Origin: Bacteroidia bacterium
GTDB taxonomy: Bacteria > Bacteroidota > Bacteroidia > Bacteroidales > VadinHA17
Assembly (NCBI GenBank): GCA_026391215.1
Contig: JAPLDX010000051.1
Span: forward strand, 1-64,000
Direction of reading: 5' to 3'
Length of the DNA: 64,000 nucleotides
The notes beneath the pieces were generated by a model. The model did not search any database, was not told the DNA's origin, and saw only the letters and a program-made list of their open reading frames with translations. This document shows positions 19,292 to 29,063 of this stretch, in pieces; the first letter of the stretch is position 1; each line of letters opens with the position of its first letter. The translations under genes and the position numbers were made by a program.

Positions 19292-19798
19292 TTATTTTCG
19301 AGCTTGATGAGACAGGTTCATGACCTTTTTAACTTCCATGTCTTTATACCTGGCAGTATTAAACAGATGTTTCCTTATCAAATGAGCTTTTTTCTTTTCA
19401 ATCCAGGTGAGATTAATTACACATGATGATCCGTCCTTCAGGATAAGTTTCACTTTCTTCTCCTTGTGAGGCATTTCAAGTTCTTTTATATCAGACCATA
19501 GGTATAAGTATTTTTTGGGTTTTACCAGCCCGTATTGAAACTCAATTTTATCATCATCAATAATGAAATACGAATCTTTCTTTTTGATTGTGGCAAACGT
19601 AGAGATTATGCCAACAAGCAGACTGATCCCGAATGGGGCCAATGACAGTGCAGGCTTTATTTCATGCATTTTAAAAACCGGGCTTGCCAGAAGAACTCCG
19701 ACACCACCAATAAAAAAAAAGCCTGTAAAAATCCATAACAATATCTTTCTCCCTTTTGAAAACTCAGTCTCTGATAAATTGTAATTAATGCTTTCCAT
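19292..19798 (-). CDS. Small two-helix membrane protein with PH-like C-terminal part
   Basis: 168 residues. Two hydrophobic helices at about 18-38 (ILLWIFTGFFFIGGVGVLL) and 48-68, then a beta-rich cytoplasmic stretch (YFIIDDDKIEFQYGL, YLYLWSDIKELEM, VKLILKDGSSCVINL) and a final helix, as in small bacterial PH-like membrane proteins. It starts 3 bases after the IPExxxVDY stop and so is the last gene of the acpP operon, the place often taken by pyk in relatives. Function unknown. Confidence 0.65.
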   Translation of the reverse strand: MESINYNLSETEFSKGRKILLWIFTGFFFIGGVGVLLASPVFKMHEIKPALSLAPFGISLLVGIISTFATIKKKDSYFIIDDDKIEFQYGLVKPKKYLYLWSDIKELEMPHKEKKVKLILKDGSSCVINLTWIEKKKAHLIRKHLFNTARYKDMEVKKVMNLSHQARK

Positions 19799-19801
19799 AT
19801 A

Positions 19802-20242
19802 TTAATGGATTAGATGATTAAGGTTTCTGTCTTTAATTGATCCAATATCAATATTAAATACTGCTGTTACACATTCAGCATCTCTAAGAGTCGAAATAAC
19901 CTGATTGATATTTATTTCATTATCAGGATCATGTATCCGGAAGATGTAATCGATGTTTTTAAGCTTTCTGATAAGATAGTTTTTCCCTGAACGGTTTGAG
20001 GTCAGATCGTAAATCAGGTTCTGTGATGCTGATGAGTCCGAAAACCGGCTGAATGTCAATTCATTATCAGGCTCATCATTAATTATGACCGGGGAAGTAT
20101 TTTTAAGCGAGATCTTCAGGTTTTTGTTCAGGGCAAGAGAGAGCTTATAATCAGGTTCTGAAGATACGATGCCCAGGAAACCAGATTCATCATTCTGATT
20201 TATTCTTAATTGTACCCGCTTGATTTTGGGTGTCGTTTTCAT
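19802..20242 (-). CDS. IPExxxVDY-family protein
   Basis: 146 residues from ATG 20242; a TTG eleven codons upstream is less likely. The family is a small conserved Bacteroidota protein found between rnc and pyk. Recognisable blocks are FLGIVSSEPDYKLSLALNK, LTSNRSGKNYLI and the degenerate signature IRKLKNIDYIFRI, where the usual P-E has become R-K. Cytoplasmic, function unknown. The gene order acpP-fabF-rnc-this gene is conserved in the phylum and supports the call. Confidence 0.75.
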   Translation of the reverse strand: MKTTPKIKRVQLRINQNDESGFLGIVSSEPDYKLSLALNKNLKISLKNTSPVIINDEPDNELTFSRFSDSSASQNLIYDLTSNRSGKNYLIRKLKNIDYIFRIHDPDNEININQVISTLRDAECVTAVFNIDIGSIKDRNLNHLIH

Positions 20243-20290
20243 GATGATGATCTCATAACCTATAAAGATAGACAAAATTAGGAGATCATA

Positions 20291-21028
20291 TTAAGGATTT
20301 ACAGGAATATCTTTGATTCTCTGCCATGCAAGGCTTGATGCCTCCTGCTCTGCTTCCTTCTTGGATGTTCCCTGTCCTTTCGCGAATTCCTCCTTATTAA
20401 GAAAAAGGGTTGTGGAGAATACTGATTTTTTAAGATTAAAATCATATTCCTCGTTGTACGTGAAGATCAGGTTTACCTTATTTTTCTGCACCCATTCAAA
20501 AACCATACTTTTATAATCAGTATCAGTATTGATAATCTGATTAAGGTCAAGATATTTGTTCAGCACATTCTTAATAAAGAGCTTTTTGGTTTTTCTGAAT
20601 CCCTTATCAAGGAATACGGCTCCCAGGAGAGCTTCAAAGGCATTCCCGGAGAGATTTTTGGTACTATGATTTGAGCTTACGTTGCTGATCAATATCTTAT
20701 TGATGCCCATAGAAAAAGCAAGCTGATTAAGCACCTCCCGGTTTACGATCCTGGCTCTTATTTTTGTCATAAAACCTTCGTTGGCATCCGGGAACTTTTC
20801 GAAGAGAAAATCTGACAAAATGGCATTGAGAATCGCATCACCCAGATACTCCAGCCTTTCATTGTTTACTTTATTACCGTCGGGTAGTGTATACGATGCA
20901 GAACGATGTATAAAAGCTATTTCATATAATCTCAGGTTTCCTGGCTTGAAGCCCAGAATCTTTCTCAAACGGGAGCTGAATGTCCGTTTGTCAAGTAAAT
21001 ATGTACCATTTGGTTTTAAAGAGAGCAA
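20291..21028 (-). CDS. rnc: Ribonuclease III
   Basis: 245 residues. The RNase III signature NERLEYLGDAIL carries the metal-binding Glu/Asp; a second acidic helix (NAFEALLGAVFLDKG) completes the site, and a dsRNA-binding domain fills the C-terminal third (GQGTSKKEAEQEAS...AW). It cuts double-stranded RNA in rRNA and mRNA processing. The only usable start is TTG at 21028: the next upstream codons are not starts and run into a stop, and no ATG occurs before the middle of the nuclease domain. The TTG lies 5 bases after the fabF stop. Confidence 0.95.
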   Translation of the reverse strand: MLSLKPNGTYLLDKRTFSSRLRKILGFKPGNLRLYEIAFIHRSASYTLPDGNKVNNERLEYLGDAILNAILSDFLFEKFPDANEGFMTKIRARIVNREVLNQLAFSMGINKILISNVSSNHSTKNLSGNAFEALLGAVFLDKGFRKTKKLFIKNVLNKYLDLNQIINTDTDYKSMVFEWVQKNKVNLIFTYNEEYDFNLKKSVFSTTLFLNKEEFAKGQGTSKKEAEQEASSLAWQRIKDIPVNP

Positions 21029-21033
21029 GGATA

Positions 21034-22281
21034 CTAGACCTCAGCTTTTTTGATGACAATTGATGCGTTATGACCGCCAAATCCAAAGGTATTGCTGATG
21101 GCAGTTCTCACTTCTCTTTTCTGAGCCTTATTGGGTGTTATATTCAGGTTTTGATCTATTTGTGGATCGGGGGTCTTGAAGTTAATTGTAGGCGGGATAA
21201 TCCCATTGACAACAGACATTATGGATGCAATGGCTTCAATAGCTCCGGCAGCGCCCAGAAGATGACCGGTCATCGACTTTGTAGCGCTTATATTAAGCTT
21301 ATACGCATGTTCCCCGAATACATTAATAATGGCTTTTGCTTCAGATATATCTCCAAGTGGGGTTGAAGTGCCATGAACATTTATGTAATCAATATCTTCA
21401 GGTTTCAGACCTGCATCAAGAACGGCAAGTTTCATGACATTGCATGCTCCCAGTCCTTCAGGATGGGGTGCAGTCAAATGATAAGCATCTGCAGTCATTC
21501 CCGTCCCGGCCATCTCAACATATATTTTAGCCCCTCTTGCCTTTGCATGGTCAAGATCCTCAACTATTAACGCCCCGGCACCTTCACCCATGACAAAACC
21601 ATCTCGTGTAAGATCGAATGGGCGCGATGCAGTACTATACTCAGCATTGTTGGTCGACATAGCCATCATTGCATTGAATCCTCCTATCCCCGGCTCATTT
21701 ATTCCAGCCTCTGAACCTCCTGTAACAAAAATATCAGCTTTGCCCAGCTTGACATAATTAACTGCATCGATCAGGGCATGAGTCGATGATGCACATGCTG
21801 AAACTGTAGCGAAATTCGGTCCCCTGAATCCGTATTTAATGGATATTGAACCAGAGGCGATATTTGCGATCATCTTTGGTATGAAAAAGGGACTGAAACG
21901 AGGGGTACCGTCACCAAGAACATAACCTCTTATCGCTTCATAAAAAGTTAATAATCCGCCAATACCTGATGACCAGATAACCCCGACCCTATCTTTATCA
22001 ACAACGTTCAGATCAATTCCGGAATCAATAATTGCCTCCTCGGCAGCGATATGTGCAAATTGGGAATAGAGATCCAGTTTATTGGCCTCTTTTCTGTCGA
22101 AATATTTTGACGAGTCGTACCCTTTAATTTCACATGCGAATTTTGTTTTGAACTTTTCAGTATCAAAGCGGGTAATCATACCCGCTCCGCTTGTACCGTT
22201 CCTTAGCCCATCCCAATATTCATGTAAATTATTGCCAATAGGAGTCAATGCTCCAAGGCCTGTAATTACAACTCGTCTCAT
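21034..22281 (-). CDS. fabF: Beta-ketoacyl-ACP synthase II
   Basis: 415 residues. Catalytic Cys in TVSACASSTH, the two His in NVHGTSTPLGD and SMTGHLLGAAGA, and the C-terminal NTFGFGGHNAS are all present. It condenses malonyl-ACP with acyl-ACP in chain elongation of fatty acids. It follows acpP by 23 bases and precedes rnc by 5, the normal Bacteroidota arrangement. Confidence 0.98.
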   Translation of the reverse strand: MRRVVITGLGALTPIGNNLHEYWDGLRNGTSGAGMITRFDTEKFKTKFACEIKGYDSSKYFDRKEANKLDLYSQFAHIAAEEAIIDSGIDLNVVDKDRVGVIWSSGIGGLLTFYEAIRGYVLGDGTPRFSPFFIPKMIANIASGSISIKYGFRGPNFATVSACASSTHALIDAVNYVKLGKADIFVTGGSEAGINEPGIGGFNAMMAMSTNNAEYSTASRPFDLTRDGFVMGEGAGALIVEDLDHAKARGAKIYVEMAGTGMTADAYHLTAPHPEGLGACNVMKLAVLDAGLKPEDIDYINVHGTSTPLGDISEAKAIINVFGEHAYKLNISATKSMTGHLLGAAGAIEAIASIMSVVNGIIPPTINFKTPDPQIDQNLNITPNKAQKREVRTAISNTFGFGGHNASIVIKKAEV

Positions 22282-22304
22282 AAATGGGTATTAGCTATGC
22301 AAAA

Positions 22305-22541
22305 CTATTTTGCATTTTCCTCAATGTACTTGATAGCATCACCAACGGTGCTTATTGTTTCTGCCTGGTCGTCAGGAATTCCGATATTGAATTCTTTCTC
22401 AAATTCCATGATCAGCTCAACAGTGTCAAGAGAATCTGCACCCAGATCGTTAGTGAAACTGGCTTCAGCAGTAACTTCTGATTCGTCAACTCCAAGCTTG
22501 TCAACAATAATCTCCTTTACTCTTGCGGCAATGTCAGACAT
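22305..22541 (-). CDS. acpP: Acyl carrier protein
   Basis: 78 residues, acidic. Ser37 in [10 protein letters not shown] is the phosphopantetheine attachment site. It carries growing acyl chains for fatty-acid and lipid A synthesis. First gene of the acpP-fabF-rnc operon and divergent from purN; 180 bases of AT-rich sequence separate the two starts and should hold both promoters, though no convincing consensus for acpP was found. Confidence 0.98.
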   Translation of the reverse strand: MSDIAARVKEIIVDKLGVDESEVTAEASFTNDLGADSLDTVELIMEFEKEFNIGIPDDQAETISTVGDAIKYIEENAK

Positions 22542-22721
22542 AGTGATAAATTTTAATTAATAATAATTTTGAACCATGCAAAGAAATATATTTGTACCAT
22601 ATTTTTCAAGTATTTCACGTATTTTTATTTGCTCAGCAGGTTAATGTGCTGATTAACACAATGATAATCTTTTCTTCAGCAAAAAATTGAATATTAATGC
22701 GCAAATTATAATTACCTCATA

Positions 22722-23303
22722 ATGAGAAATATAGCAATAATGGCATCCGGATCAGGAACTAATGCCGAAAATATTATAAAATATTTTTCGAATAAAAAGA
22801 GTGCAGGAGTAAAGCTTGTTTTATCAAATCGTCGTGAAGCCTTCGTTTTAAAAAGGGCAGAAGCACTTCATGTGAAAACCTGTTTTTTCGACCATAATGA
22901 CTTTTATACCTCGGCGAAAGTAATGAACCTGCTGATTGAAAACAGGATTGATTTTGTTGTGCTGGCAGGATTCCTCTGGCTTGTCCCGGAAAACATCCTT
23001 GAGAAATATAAAGGCCGCATAATCAATATTCACCCTGCCCTGCTGCCCAATTATGGTGGAAAAGGTATGTACGGTGAAAAAGTACACGAAGCCGTAATAG
23101 AAAATCATGATAAGGAAAGTGGTATCACAATACATTATGTAAACAGTCATTACGATGAGGGAGATATTATCTTCCAGGCAAGATGCAGGGTTGAACAGTC
23201 TGATACTCCTGATATACTGGCAGCCAGGGTGCATGCCCTGGAATATAAATATTTTCCGAAAATCATTGAGGAACTGATACTTAATTTACCGAATCCTGCT
23301 TAA
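22722..23303 (+). CDS. purN: Phosphoribosylglycinamide formyltransferase
   Basis: 193 residues. ASGSGTNAENII at the N-terminus binds the GAR phosphate; INIHPALLP holds the catalytic Asn/His and HYVNSHYDEGDII the catalytic Asp. It transfers a formyl group from 10-formyl-THF to GAR in step 3 of purine synthesis. Single gene, divergent from acpP; its last 23 bases overlap the end of the convergent M23-type lipoprotein gene. Confidence 0.97.
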   Translation: MRNIAIMASGSGTNAENIIKYFSNKKSAGVKLVLSNRREAFVLKRAEALHVKTCFFDHNDFYTSAKVMNLLIENRIDFVVLAGFLWLVPENILEKYKGRIINIHPALLPNYGGKGMYGEKVHEAVIENHDKESGITIHYVNSHYDEGDIIFQARCRVEQSDTPDILAARVHALEYKYFPKIIEELILNLPNPA

Positions 23304-24537
23304 AAGTCGTCAGGAGGCTTAAAACAATAGTTTTGTTTTTCTCGAATACAGGTTTATTTTCTTCTGAAACAGGCTCAACAGGCGGGGCATCAACCTTGAG
23401 AGGATCAACAGCTGATCCGTTTTGAAAAAACCTGAAATCAAGGTGTGGTCCCGTTGAAAGGCCGCTTTTTCCTACATACCCGATGATATCGCCCTGCTTT
23501 ACGAAAGCTCCCTGGGTAATTCCCGGGCCGAACTGGCTGAGATGCAGGTAAGCAGTCGAATAGACGCTATTATGGACAATCCTGACCATTTTTCCTGATC
23601 CGTTTTCTGTACCGGCAGAAGTTACCCGGCCATCACCTATGGCAAAGACCGGCGTTCCGACAGGAGCTGCATAATCAACTCCGTGATGCGGCCGGCGTAT
23701 CCTGAGGATCGGGTGCATCCTGCTTGCCGAAAAACGTGAGGTGATCCTTGAAAACTTCAGCGGAGATTTTAGGAAAGCTTTTTTGAGGCTGTTCCCTTCA
23801 GCATCGAAAAAAGACTCTTTCCCATCCTGAATGAACGGTATTGCAGTTATGGTCTTTCCTGCCCATGTAAACTCTGCTCCGAAAATCCTGCCTGCTCCAA
23901 GTGATTCATCATTAATGAACTTTTCCTCATAGATTACCTTATAGCTGTCTCCTTTTTGTAATCCGAAGAAATCAACGGTCCATGCAAATATGTCGGAGAG
24001 TTCTGCAACAAGGAGAGGGTGCATTCCTTCGGCAATCATTGATTCCCAGAGAGATGTTTCAATGGTCCCGGCTGAATACTTTATTACCTTCCTGATCTCT
24101 TTCCTGTAAGGTGTTATATTAAGGGAGTCATTGAAGCTGAAGATATAGCAGGTAGTGGCATCATGTTCATAAACCAGGTATCTAGCCCTGGCTGCCGAGT
24201 CCATATCACAAAAGAGCGTATAATTATTTCCTGCCCTTACGTTCTTCACATCGAAAACAGAGGCTGAACTCCTGACAACCTGGTCAATTTCCTGCATACT
24301 GACGCCATGTTCAAGGAGTATGTGGGAAAGGAATCCGTTAGGTTTAATATGTCCCTGGATCAGGCTGAATGAATCGACCGGAATTCCGAACATAAGAACC
24401 GGAGCCTTCTGCTCCTCTGTCGTAATAGTATCTGAAATAAGGTCAGAAAGTTCTGGTTTTTCCTTATTGAAATAGCTGCAGGAAGCTGAAATCAAAAATG
24501 ATAATATGAGAAAAATAGCACTAATCCTTGTGATCAT
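23281..24537 (-). CDS. M23-type peptidoglycan metallopeptidase-like lipoprotein
   Basis: 418 residues. Lipoprotein signal (lipobox ISASC), a ~240-residue N-terminal region and a LytM/M23 domain (about 275-380): HHGVDYAAP holds the first His and Asp zinc ligands, and the C-terminal motif reads GPHLDFRF where active enzymes have HLHYE/HxH. The third zinc ligand or general-base His is thus replaced by Asp. I recall Bacteroidota relatives with Cys or Asp at this place, so it may be a family trait with altered or no hydrolysis, serving as an amidase activator or wall binder. It is 6 bases downstream of leuS. Confidence 0.85.
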   Translation of the reverse strand: MITRISAIFLILSFLISASCSYFNKEKPELSDLISDTITTEEQKAPVLMFGIPVDSFSLIQGHIKPNGFLSHILLEHGVSMQEIDQVVRSSASVFDVKNVRAGNNYTLFCDMDSAARARYLVYEHDATTCYIFSFNDSLNITPYRKEIRKVIKYSAGTIETSLWESMIAEGMHPLLVAELSDIFAWTVDFFGLQKGDSYKVIYEEKFINDESLGAGRIFGAEFTWAGKTITAIPFIQDGKESFFDAEGNSLKKAFLKSPLKFSRITSRFSASRMHPILRIRRPHHGVDYAAPVGTPVFAIGDGRVTSAGTENGSGKMVRIVHNSVYSTAYLHLSQFGPGITQGAFVKQGDIIGYVGKSGLSTGPHLDFRFFQNGSAVDPLKVDAPPVEPVSEENKPVFEKNKTIVLSLLTTFKQDSVN

Positions 24538-24543
24538 CCGTTA

Positions 24544-27213
24544 TTAAGGGTTAGTTTTAATTACGATATTCACAATCCGGTTCGGGACAACGATGATATT
24601 GGATATGCTGCCAGTTCCAAGCCATTTTTTTGCCCTTTCATCAGCGAGTACATTTTTAATAATTTCTTCCTTTTCCATATTTACCGGAAGTTCTAATTTG
24701 AAACGGACCTTCCCGTTGAATGAAACAGGATACTCAAAGACGCTTTCTTTTAGAAATTCCTCATTTACCCCAGGCCATGGTTCATAGGTTAGCGTTTTGC
24801 CATTTCCCAGGAGACTCCATAATTCCTCTCCGAGATGAGGAGCAAACGGGGAGAGTATCCGGGTAAAAACAGAAGCAGTATCTTTTGTCACCCTGCCTTT
24901 TTTCATGGCAAGGTTCAGAAAGATCATCATTGCCGATATTGCCGTGTTGAAATGAAGGTTTTCTATGTCACCCTCTACTTTCCTGATAGTCTGGTGAAGA
25001 CCCTTTGATATTTCCCAGTCCTCTTCACCCGATATAATGTTTTCAGGATTTGAAAAAAATCTGCAAGTTCTTCCAAGGAAGTTGAAAACCCCTTTGACAC
25101 CTTTATCATCCCATGGCTTTATGATATCAAGAGGGCCCATGAACATTTCATATAATCTTAGTGAGTCAGCTCCATATTTTGAGACAACATCATCAGGATT
25201 AATGACATTCTTAAGCGATTTCGACATTTTAGCCACAATCTGCCTTACCTCAGTTCCTGTTGCAGTATTATAGAATTTCCCGTTCCGTTCCTCCACAAGG
25301 TCAGCGGAGACTTTAGCACCTGTTTCGTTCTCATAGGCAAAAGCCAGTATCATTCCCTGGTTAAACAAGCGGGTATAGGGTTCATCAGTAGAGACAATAC
25401 CCAGGTCGAAAAGCACCTTATGCCAGAACCGGCTGTAAAGAAGGTGAAGTACAGCGTGTTCAGCGCCTCCTATATAAAGATCAACGGGCATCCAGTATCT
25501 TTCCTTTGCAGGATCAAATATCTGATGCTTGCTGGACGGATCAATAAAGCGAAGATAATACCAGCATGATCCTGCCCACTGGGGCATTGTATTTGTTTCA
25601 CGCCTGCCTTTTCTTCCCGATTTATCGGTTACACTGAGCCATTCTGTGGCATTTGCAAGTGGCGATTCTCCTGTTTCACCTGGAAGGTATTTCTCAAGAT
25701 CAGGGAGCAGGAGCGGCAGTTCTTTCTCATCAAGGACAGTTATTTCACCATCCTCCCAGTGGATGACCGGGAATGGTTCGCCCCAATACCTCTGCCTGCT
25801 GAAAAGCCAGTCGCGCAGCTTATAGTTGATTTTGGCTTTGCCGATACTTTTTGATTCAAGCCAGGTTGTGATTTTTGTAATTCCGGCCTCCTTGCTGAGC
25901 CCGTTTATATCTATTCCCGTTGATTTGTCAGAAGAATTAATGTATTTACCGTCCTCTGTCCAGCATTCCTTTCCTGCAACAATTTTCTTTTTCTGATCCG
26001 GATCGGAAACATCAGGATCCTGGATACAAACGATCGGAAGGTTGAATTTCTCGGCAAATTCAAAGTCGCGCGTATCATGAGCCGGGACAGCCATTATGGC
26101 ACCGGTACCATATCCGGTCAGGACATAATCTGCCACCCAAATCGGTATCTTCTTGTGATTCACCGGATTGATAGCATATCTTCCGGTGAATACACCCGTC
26201 TTTTCTTTAGCCAGGTCAGTGCGGTCAAGATCCGATTTTAAAGATGCTGCCTTAATATAATCATTGACAGCTTTCCTGTTTTCATCAGTGGTAATTAGTT
26301 TTGTAAGGGGATATTCAGGAGCAATCACCATATATGTCGCTCCGAATAATGTGTCCGGGCGTGTGGTAAAGACAGTTATTTTTTCGTTTAATCCGTCAAC
26401 AGAGAAATCAACTTCAGCACCGGTTGACCTTCCTATCCAGTTTCGCTGCATATCCTTGATCCCTTCCGGCCAGTTGAGCTGATCCATGCCCGACAACAGT
26501 CTTTCTGCATACAGGGGGATCCTCAGCATCCATTGCTTAAGGTTCTTCTTTTCAACCTTGTTGCCGCATTTCTCATGCGATCCGTCGTAGAGGACTTCTT
26601 CATTGGCACAGACTATCCTGCAGGACGGGCACCACCAAACCTGGGCATTTTCATAATATGCAAGCCTTTTTGATCCTATATAATCTGAAACTGCTTTTTC
26701 CCCCGACTTACTGATTTCTTCAGGTATCGTCAACTCTGAAATTGGTCTTCCTTTCTGAAGTTTTTCATCGAACCAGGTATTAAAAAGCCGGATAAATATC
26801 CATTGAGTCCATTTGAAATAATGAGGATCTGTAGTATTTATTTCTTTACCCCAGTCGTAGCTTAATCCCAGTTCTTTTATCTGACGCCTGAAAGTATCGC
26901 AGTTATTTTTAGTTGTTATTGAAGGATGTGTACCTGTCTGCAATGCATATTGTTCAGCAGGCAGTCCGAAAGCATCCCATCCCATGGGGTGAAGAACATT
27001 ATATCCTTTCATCCGTTTATACCTGCTGTAAATATCGGTTGCTGTATATCCTTCAGGATGGCCAACATGCAATCCGGCACCGGAGGGGTAAGGGAACATA
27101 TCGAGTACATAGCACTTCCTGGGGTTAGTCAGATCATCAGGTGTTTTAAAGGTTTTGTTATCCTCCCAGTAATTCTGCCATTTTTTCTCGATATCAGTGA
27201 AATTGTAATCCAT
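24544..27213 (-). CDS. leuS: Leucyl-tRNA synthetase
   Basis: 889 residues from ATG 27213; a TTG 19 codons upstream gives a non-conserved extension. Class I motifs HVGH (49-52) and KMSKS (about 662) are intact, and the CP1 editing domain ([40 protein letters not shown]) is present. It charges tRNA-Leu and hydrolyses misacylated products. The M23-type lipoprotein gene follows on the same strand. Confidence 0.98.
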   Translation of the reverse strand: MDYNFTDIEKKWQNYWEDNKTFKTPDDLTNPRKCYVLDMFPYPSGAGLHVGHPEGYTATDIYSRYKRMKGYNVLHPMGWDAFGLPAEQYALQTGTHPSITTKNNCDTFRRQIKELGLSYDWGKEINTTDPHYFKWTQWIFIRLFNTWFDEKLQKGRPISELTIPEEISKSGEKAVSDYIGSKRLAYYENAQVWWCPSCRIVCANEEVLYDGSHEKCGNKVEKKNLKQWMLRIPLYAERLLSGMDQLNWPEGIKDMQRNWIGRSTGAEVDFSVDGLNEKITVFTTRPDTLFGATYMVIAPEYPLTKLITTDENRKAVNDYIKAASLKSDLDRTDLAKEKTGVFTGRYAINPVNHKKIPIWVADYVLTGYGTGAIMAVPAHDTRDFEFAEKFNLPIVCIQDPDVSDPDQKKKIVAGKECWTEDGKYINSSDKSTGIDINGLSKEAGITKITTWLESKSIGKAKINYKLRDWLFSRQRYWGEPFPVIHWEDGEITVLDEKELPLLLPDLEKYLPGETGESPLANATEWLSVTDKSGRKGRRETNTMPQWAGSCWYYLRFIDPSSKHQIFDPAKERYWMPVDLYIGGAEHAVLHLLYSRFWHKVLFDLGIVSTDEPYTRLFNQGMILAFAYENETGAKVSADLVEERNGKFYNTATGTEVRQIVAKMSKSLKNVINPDDVVSKYGADSLRLYEMFMGPLDIIKPWDDKGVKGVFNFLGRTCRFFSNPENIISGEEDWEISKGLHQTIRKVEGDIENLHFNTAISAMMIFLNLAMKKGRVTKDTASVFTRILSPFAPHLGEELWSLLGNGKTLTYEPWPGVNEEFLKESVFEYPVSFNGKVRFKLELPVNMEKEEIIKNVLADERAKKWLGTGSISNIIVVPNRIVNIVIKTNP

Positions 27214-27350
27214 ATAAACAGTTTGTAATATATCAATCTTCGCAGTAATAATTTCGGATTTATTCTTCAAAATCCGTCATCTGCAATCCGCAATCCGCAA
27301 TCCTGTAGCCGGTCTTTTGGTTTGCGAAAATATGAAATCTTTGGCAAATT

Positions 27351-27382
27351 GTTGTAAAACCGGTGCATTGATGTTAATTTTG
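27351..27382 (+). promoter_or_regulatory. Promoter of tRNA-Arg
   Basis: GTTG (27351-27354) and TAATTTTG (27375-27382) are 20 bases apart; the -7 box is a full match to TAnnTTTG. Start expected near 27389, just before the tRNA. Confidence 0.55.
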
Positions 27383-27393
27383 CTAAATAAACA

Positions 27394-27466
27394 GGTCCCG
27401 TAGTTCAATGGATAGAATGGCAGATTCCGGTTCTGTTGGTTGAGAGTTCGAATCTCTCCGGGATCA
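27394..27466 (+). tRNA. tRNA-Arg (anticodon CCG)
   Basis: 73 bases. Acceptor GGTCCCG pairs with CGGGATC (one G-U), D-arm with AATGGATAGAAT, anticodon stem GCAGA/TCTGT with loop TTCCGGT giving CCG (reads CGG), T-arm GAGAG-TTCGAAT-CTCTC, discriminator A. CCA is not encoded. A terminator follows 11 bases later. Confidence 0.95.
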
Positions 27467-27476
27467 CAAACACTAG

Positions 27477-27517
27477 ACGCAACTTAATTGATTAATAACG
27501 AGTTGCGTTTCTTTTTT
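27477..27517 (+). terminator. Terminator after tRNA-Arg
   Basis: ACGCAACT (27477-27484) and AGTTGCGT (27501-27508) form an 8-bp stem followed by TTCTTTTTT. Confidence 0.8.
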
Positions 27518-27592
27518 ACCTTGTATTCTACAACGATTCAACAATATTTTGATAAACTGATCTAATTTTAGGATGAATCTGTTAAGCAATAT

Positions 27593-27621
27593 TAAAAGCC
27601 CCCGGTAGTGATCCGAGGGCT
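27593..27621 (-). terminator. Terminator of the histone-like gene
   Basis: On the minus strand AGCCCTCGG pairs with CCGGGGGCT (27621-27613 with 27605-27597) and is followed by TTTTAAT. It lies 60 bases past the stop codon of the lysine-rich gene. Confidence 0.6.
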
Positions 27622-27680
27622 GCTTATTTTAAAGGTGCTTTTTCTTATCTAAATAAGCCGTTGCGAACTTATTTACTTCT

Positions 27681-27857
27681 TTACTTTTTTTTTGCAACTT
27701 TAGGTTTAGCTGCCTTCACTTTTTTAGTTGCTGTTTTTTTTGTTACAACTTTTTTAGTTGCTGCTTTTTTAGTTGCTACTTTTTTAGGTGCTACTTTTTT
27801 AGTTGCTTCTTTTTTAGGTGCTACTTTTTTTGTTGCTGCTTTTTTTGTTGCTTTCAT
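27681..27857 (-). CDS. Histone H1-like Lys/Ala-rich DNA-binding protein
   Basis: A 58-residue gene. Nearly the whole protein is a tandem pentapeptide of the form K-K-(V/A)-A-(T/P), about nine copies, giving over 40% Lys with Ala, Thr, Val and Pro only, as in the C-terminal tail of eukaryotic H1 and bacterial Hc1/HctB-like proteins. It should be a nucleoid-associated, DNA-compacting protein. Support for a real gene: ATG start, a matching promoter 46 bases upstream, a terminator downstream and in-frame repetition. The encoding DNA is a 15-base repeat with A-runs, prone to slippage, so copy number may vary between strains. Confidence 0.8.
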   Translation of the reverse strand: MKATKKAATKKVAPKKEATKKVAPKKVATKKAATKKVVTKKTATKKVKAAKPKVAKKK

Positions 27858-27902
27858 AATACAGAAGATTAAAAGGTTATAAAAAAGTTTCTATTCAATT
27901 AT

Positions 27903-27934
27903 CAAAGATAAGCTTTATATATAACAATCTCAAT
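27903..27934 (-). promoter_or_regulatory. Promoter of the histone-like gene
   Basis: On the minus strand ATTG (27934-27931) and TATCTTTG (27910-27903) are 20 bases apart; the -7 box matches TAnnTTTG. Expected leader about 40 bases. Confidence 0.55.
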
Positions 27935-27984
27935 GTATTTACTGATTAAGAAGAATATTCTGAAATTTGATTCGGCGGTGCTTC

Positions 27985-28290
27985 TTACTTCCAAAATTGA
28001 CTTAAGTTTGGATATGTTTCTAATTGGGCCCATTCAGCATTACTTAGCAAATGCCATCCTGCCGGACAAGCACCCTGCACACCACTTGGATTGGCAGTAC
28101 TGTTTAATGCGCCATTTGTCGCTGCAGCCCATATATATAATGCTCCATATATATCTTTGTCGCTAATGTCGTTGTTGTACCAGCAGTAAGCTTTACTGGT
28201 GTTCAGAAGTGCCCCCAAAAATTCCATAGTCTGTCACCGGAGTAGCTCCCTCACTAACAAGGCTTCCCCCAACTTTGCCTTTCCGTGAAA
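27985..28290 (-). pseudogene. Decayed FISUMP-type surface protein fragment
   Basis: Two adjoining minus-strand frames together resemble one protein. The first (about 28280-28195) reads GGSLVSEGATPVTDYGIF..GTSEHQ, like the repeats (GG-V-SxGGAxVTxRG-W-TS) of secreted Bacteroidota proteins; it then meets a stop. The second (28227-27985) contains AYCWYNNDISDKDIYGALY and GVQGACPAGWHLLSNAEW, typical of the Fibrobacter succinogenes major paralogous (FISUMP) domain, and stops early. A frameshift and truncations at both ends mark it as a relic. No start or signal peptide remains. Confidence 0.7.
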
Positions 28291-28397
28291 TATCGAAAAT
28301 AAATCAATAAGTTCCTTTTTGTTAATCAGCTTTCTTGACTTGCTTACAATAAAGAGATAACTTTGTGATAATTAGAAATATTAAAGAATACCATAAA

Positions 28398-28847
28398 ATG
28401 AAATCGATTATTCCTTTAGTATTTGTCTTATTGTTTTTACCATCATGTTGTGAAAAAGAAAACCTTGATCCATGTGAAAACCTTGATCCAGACATTTGTT
28501 TTATTACTACACATAAATGGGTTTATTCATCATACAAAGTAGATGGTTATGATGTTATCAGAAACTGTGATCAAGATAATTTCTACTCTTTTAAATCAGA
28601 TAGCACTTTTCAATATGAACCTGGCAAAGAGTTATGCCCTGGGGAGACTCGTGATGTTATTAATGGTAACTGGTATTTAAATGGTAGTAACCTAGTTATT
28701 GGTCATATTAATTCTGATGGCTTTCAGATTTATTATAATATGAGTTACACAAAAGAGTGTTTAAGTCGTTCATACTCTTACACCACAGCTAATTCCTATA
28801 TCGGTCCAATATGGTTTGTACACATATATACTCCACAAGATAGATAA
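28398..28847 (+). CDS. Small lipoprotein, lipocalin-like
   Basis: 149 residues from ATG 28398 (a GTG eleven codons earlier precedes the signal and is rejected). Lipobox LPSCC; the mature part begins with a Cys/Glu-rich stretch in which CENLDP recurs, then a small beta-rich domain (THKWVYSSYKVDG, FYSFKSDSTFQYEPG, INGNWYLNGSNLVIG) of the kind found in Bacteroidota lipocalin-like lipoproteins. Six Cys beyond the lipobox suggest disulfides. It stands alone; AT-rich codon use hints at recent arrival, but this is not measured. Confidence 0.6.
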   Translation: MKSIIPLVFVLLFLPSCCEKENLDPCENLDPDICFITTHKWVYSSYKVDGYDVIRNCDQDNFYSFKSDSTFQYEPGKELCPGETRDVINGNWYLNGSNLVIGHINSDGFQIYYNMSYTKECLSRSYSYTTANSYIGPIWFVHIYTPQDR

Positions 28848-29063
28848 ATCTCCATTAAGGAATGATAGGGCATTGTAAGGCAAACATACACCTGTGAGAT
28901 TCGGGGAATTTATATAATAAGAGGGGGGTTTATAATTGAACTGGAAAGGAGTACTATAACTAACCTGGGTGGGACCACAAAAAGACACTTAAAGGCGGTT
29001 TTATTTTAAAACAATTATTGTATTTTGCCGTTATTAAATAGTTATTAAAGAAGTAATTCACTG

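Noticed and set aside
27661..27882. Plus-strand frame rich in Phe, Leu, Val, Ala
   Set aside because: It is the complement of the lysine-repeat gene on the minus strand, which has a promoter, terminator and a sensible product.
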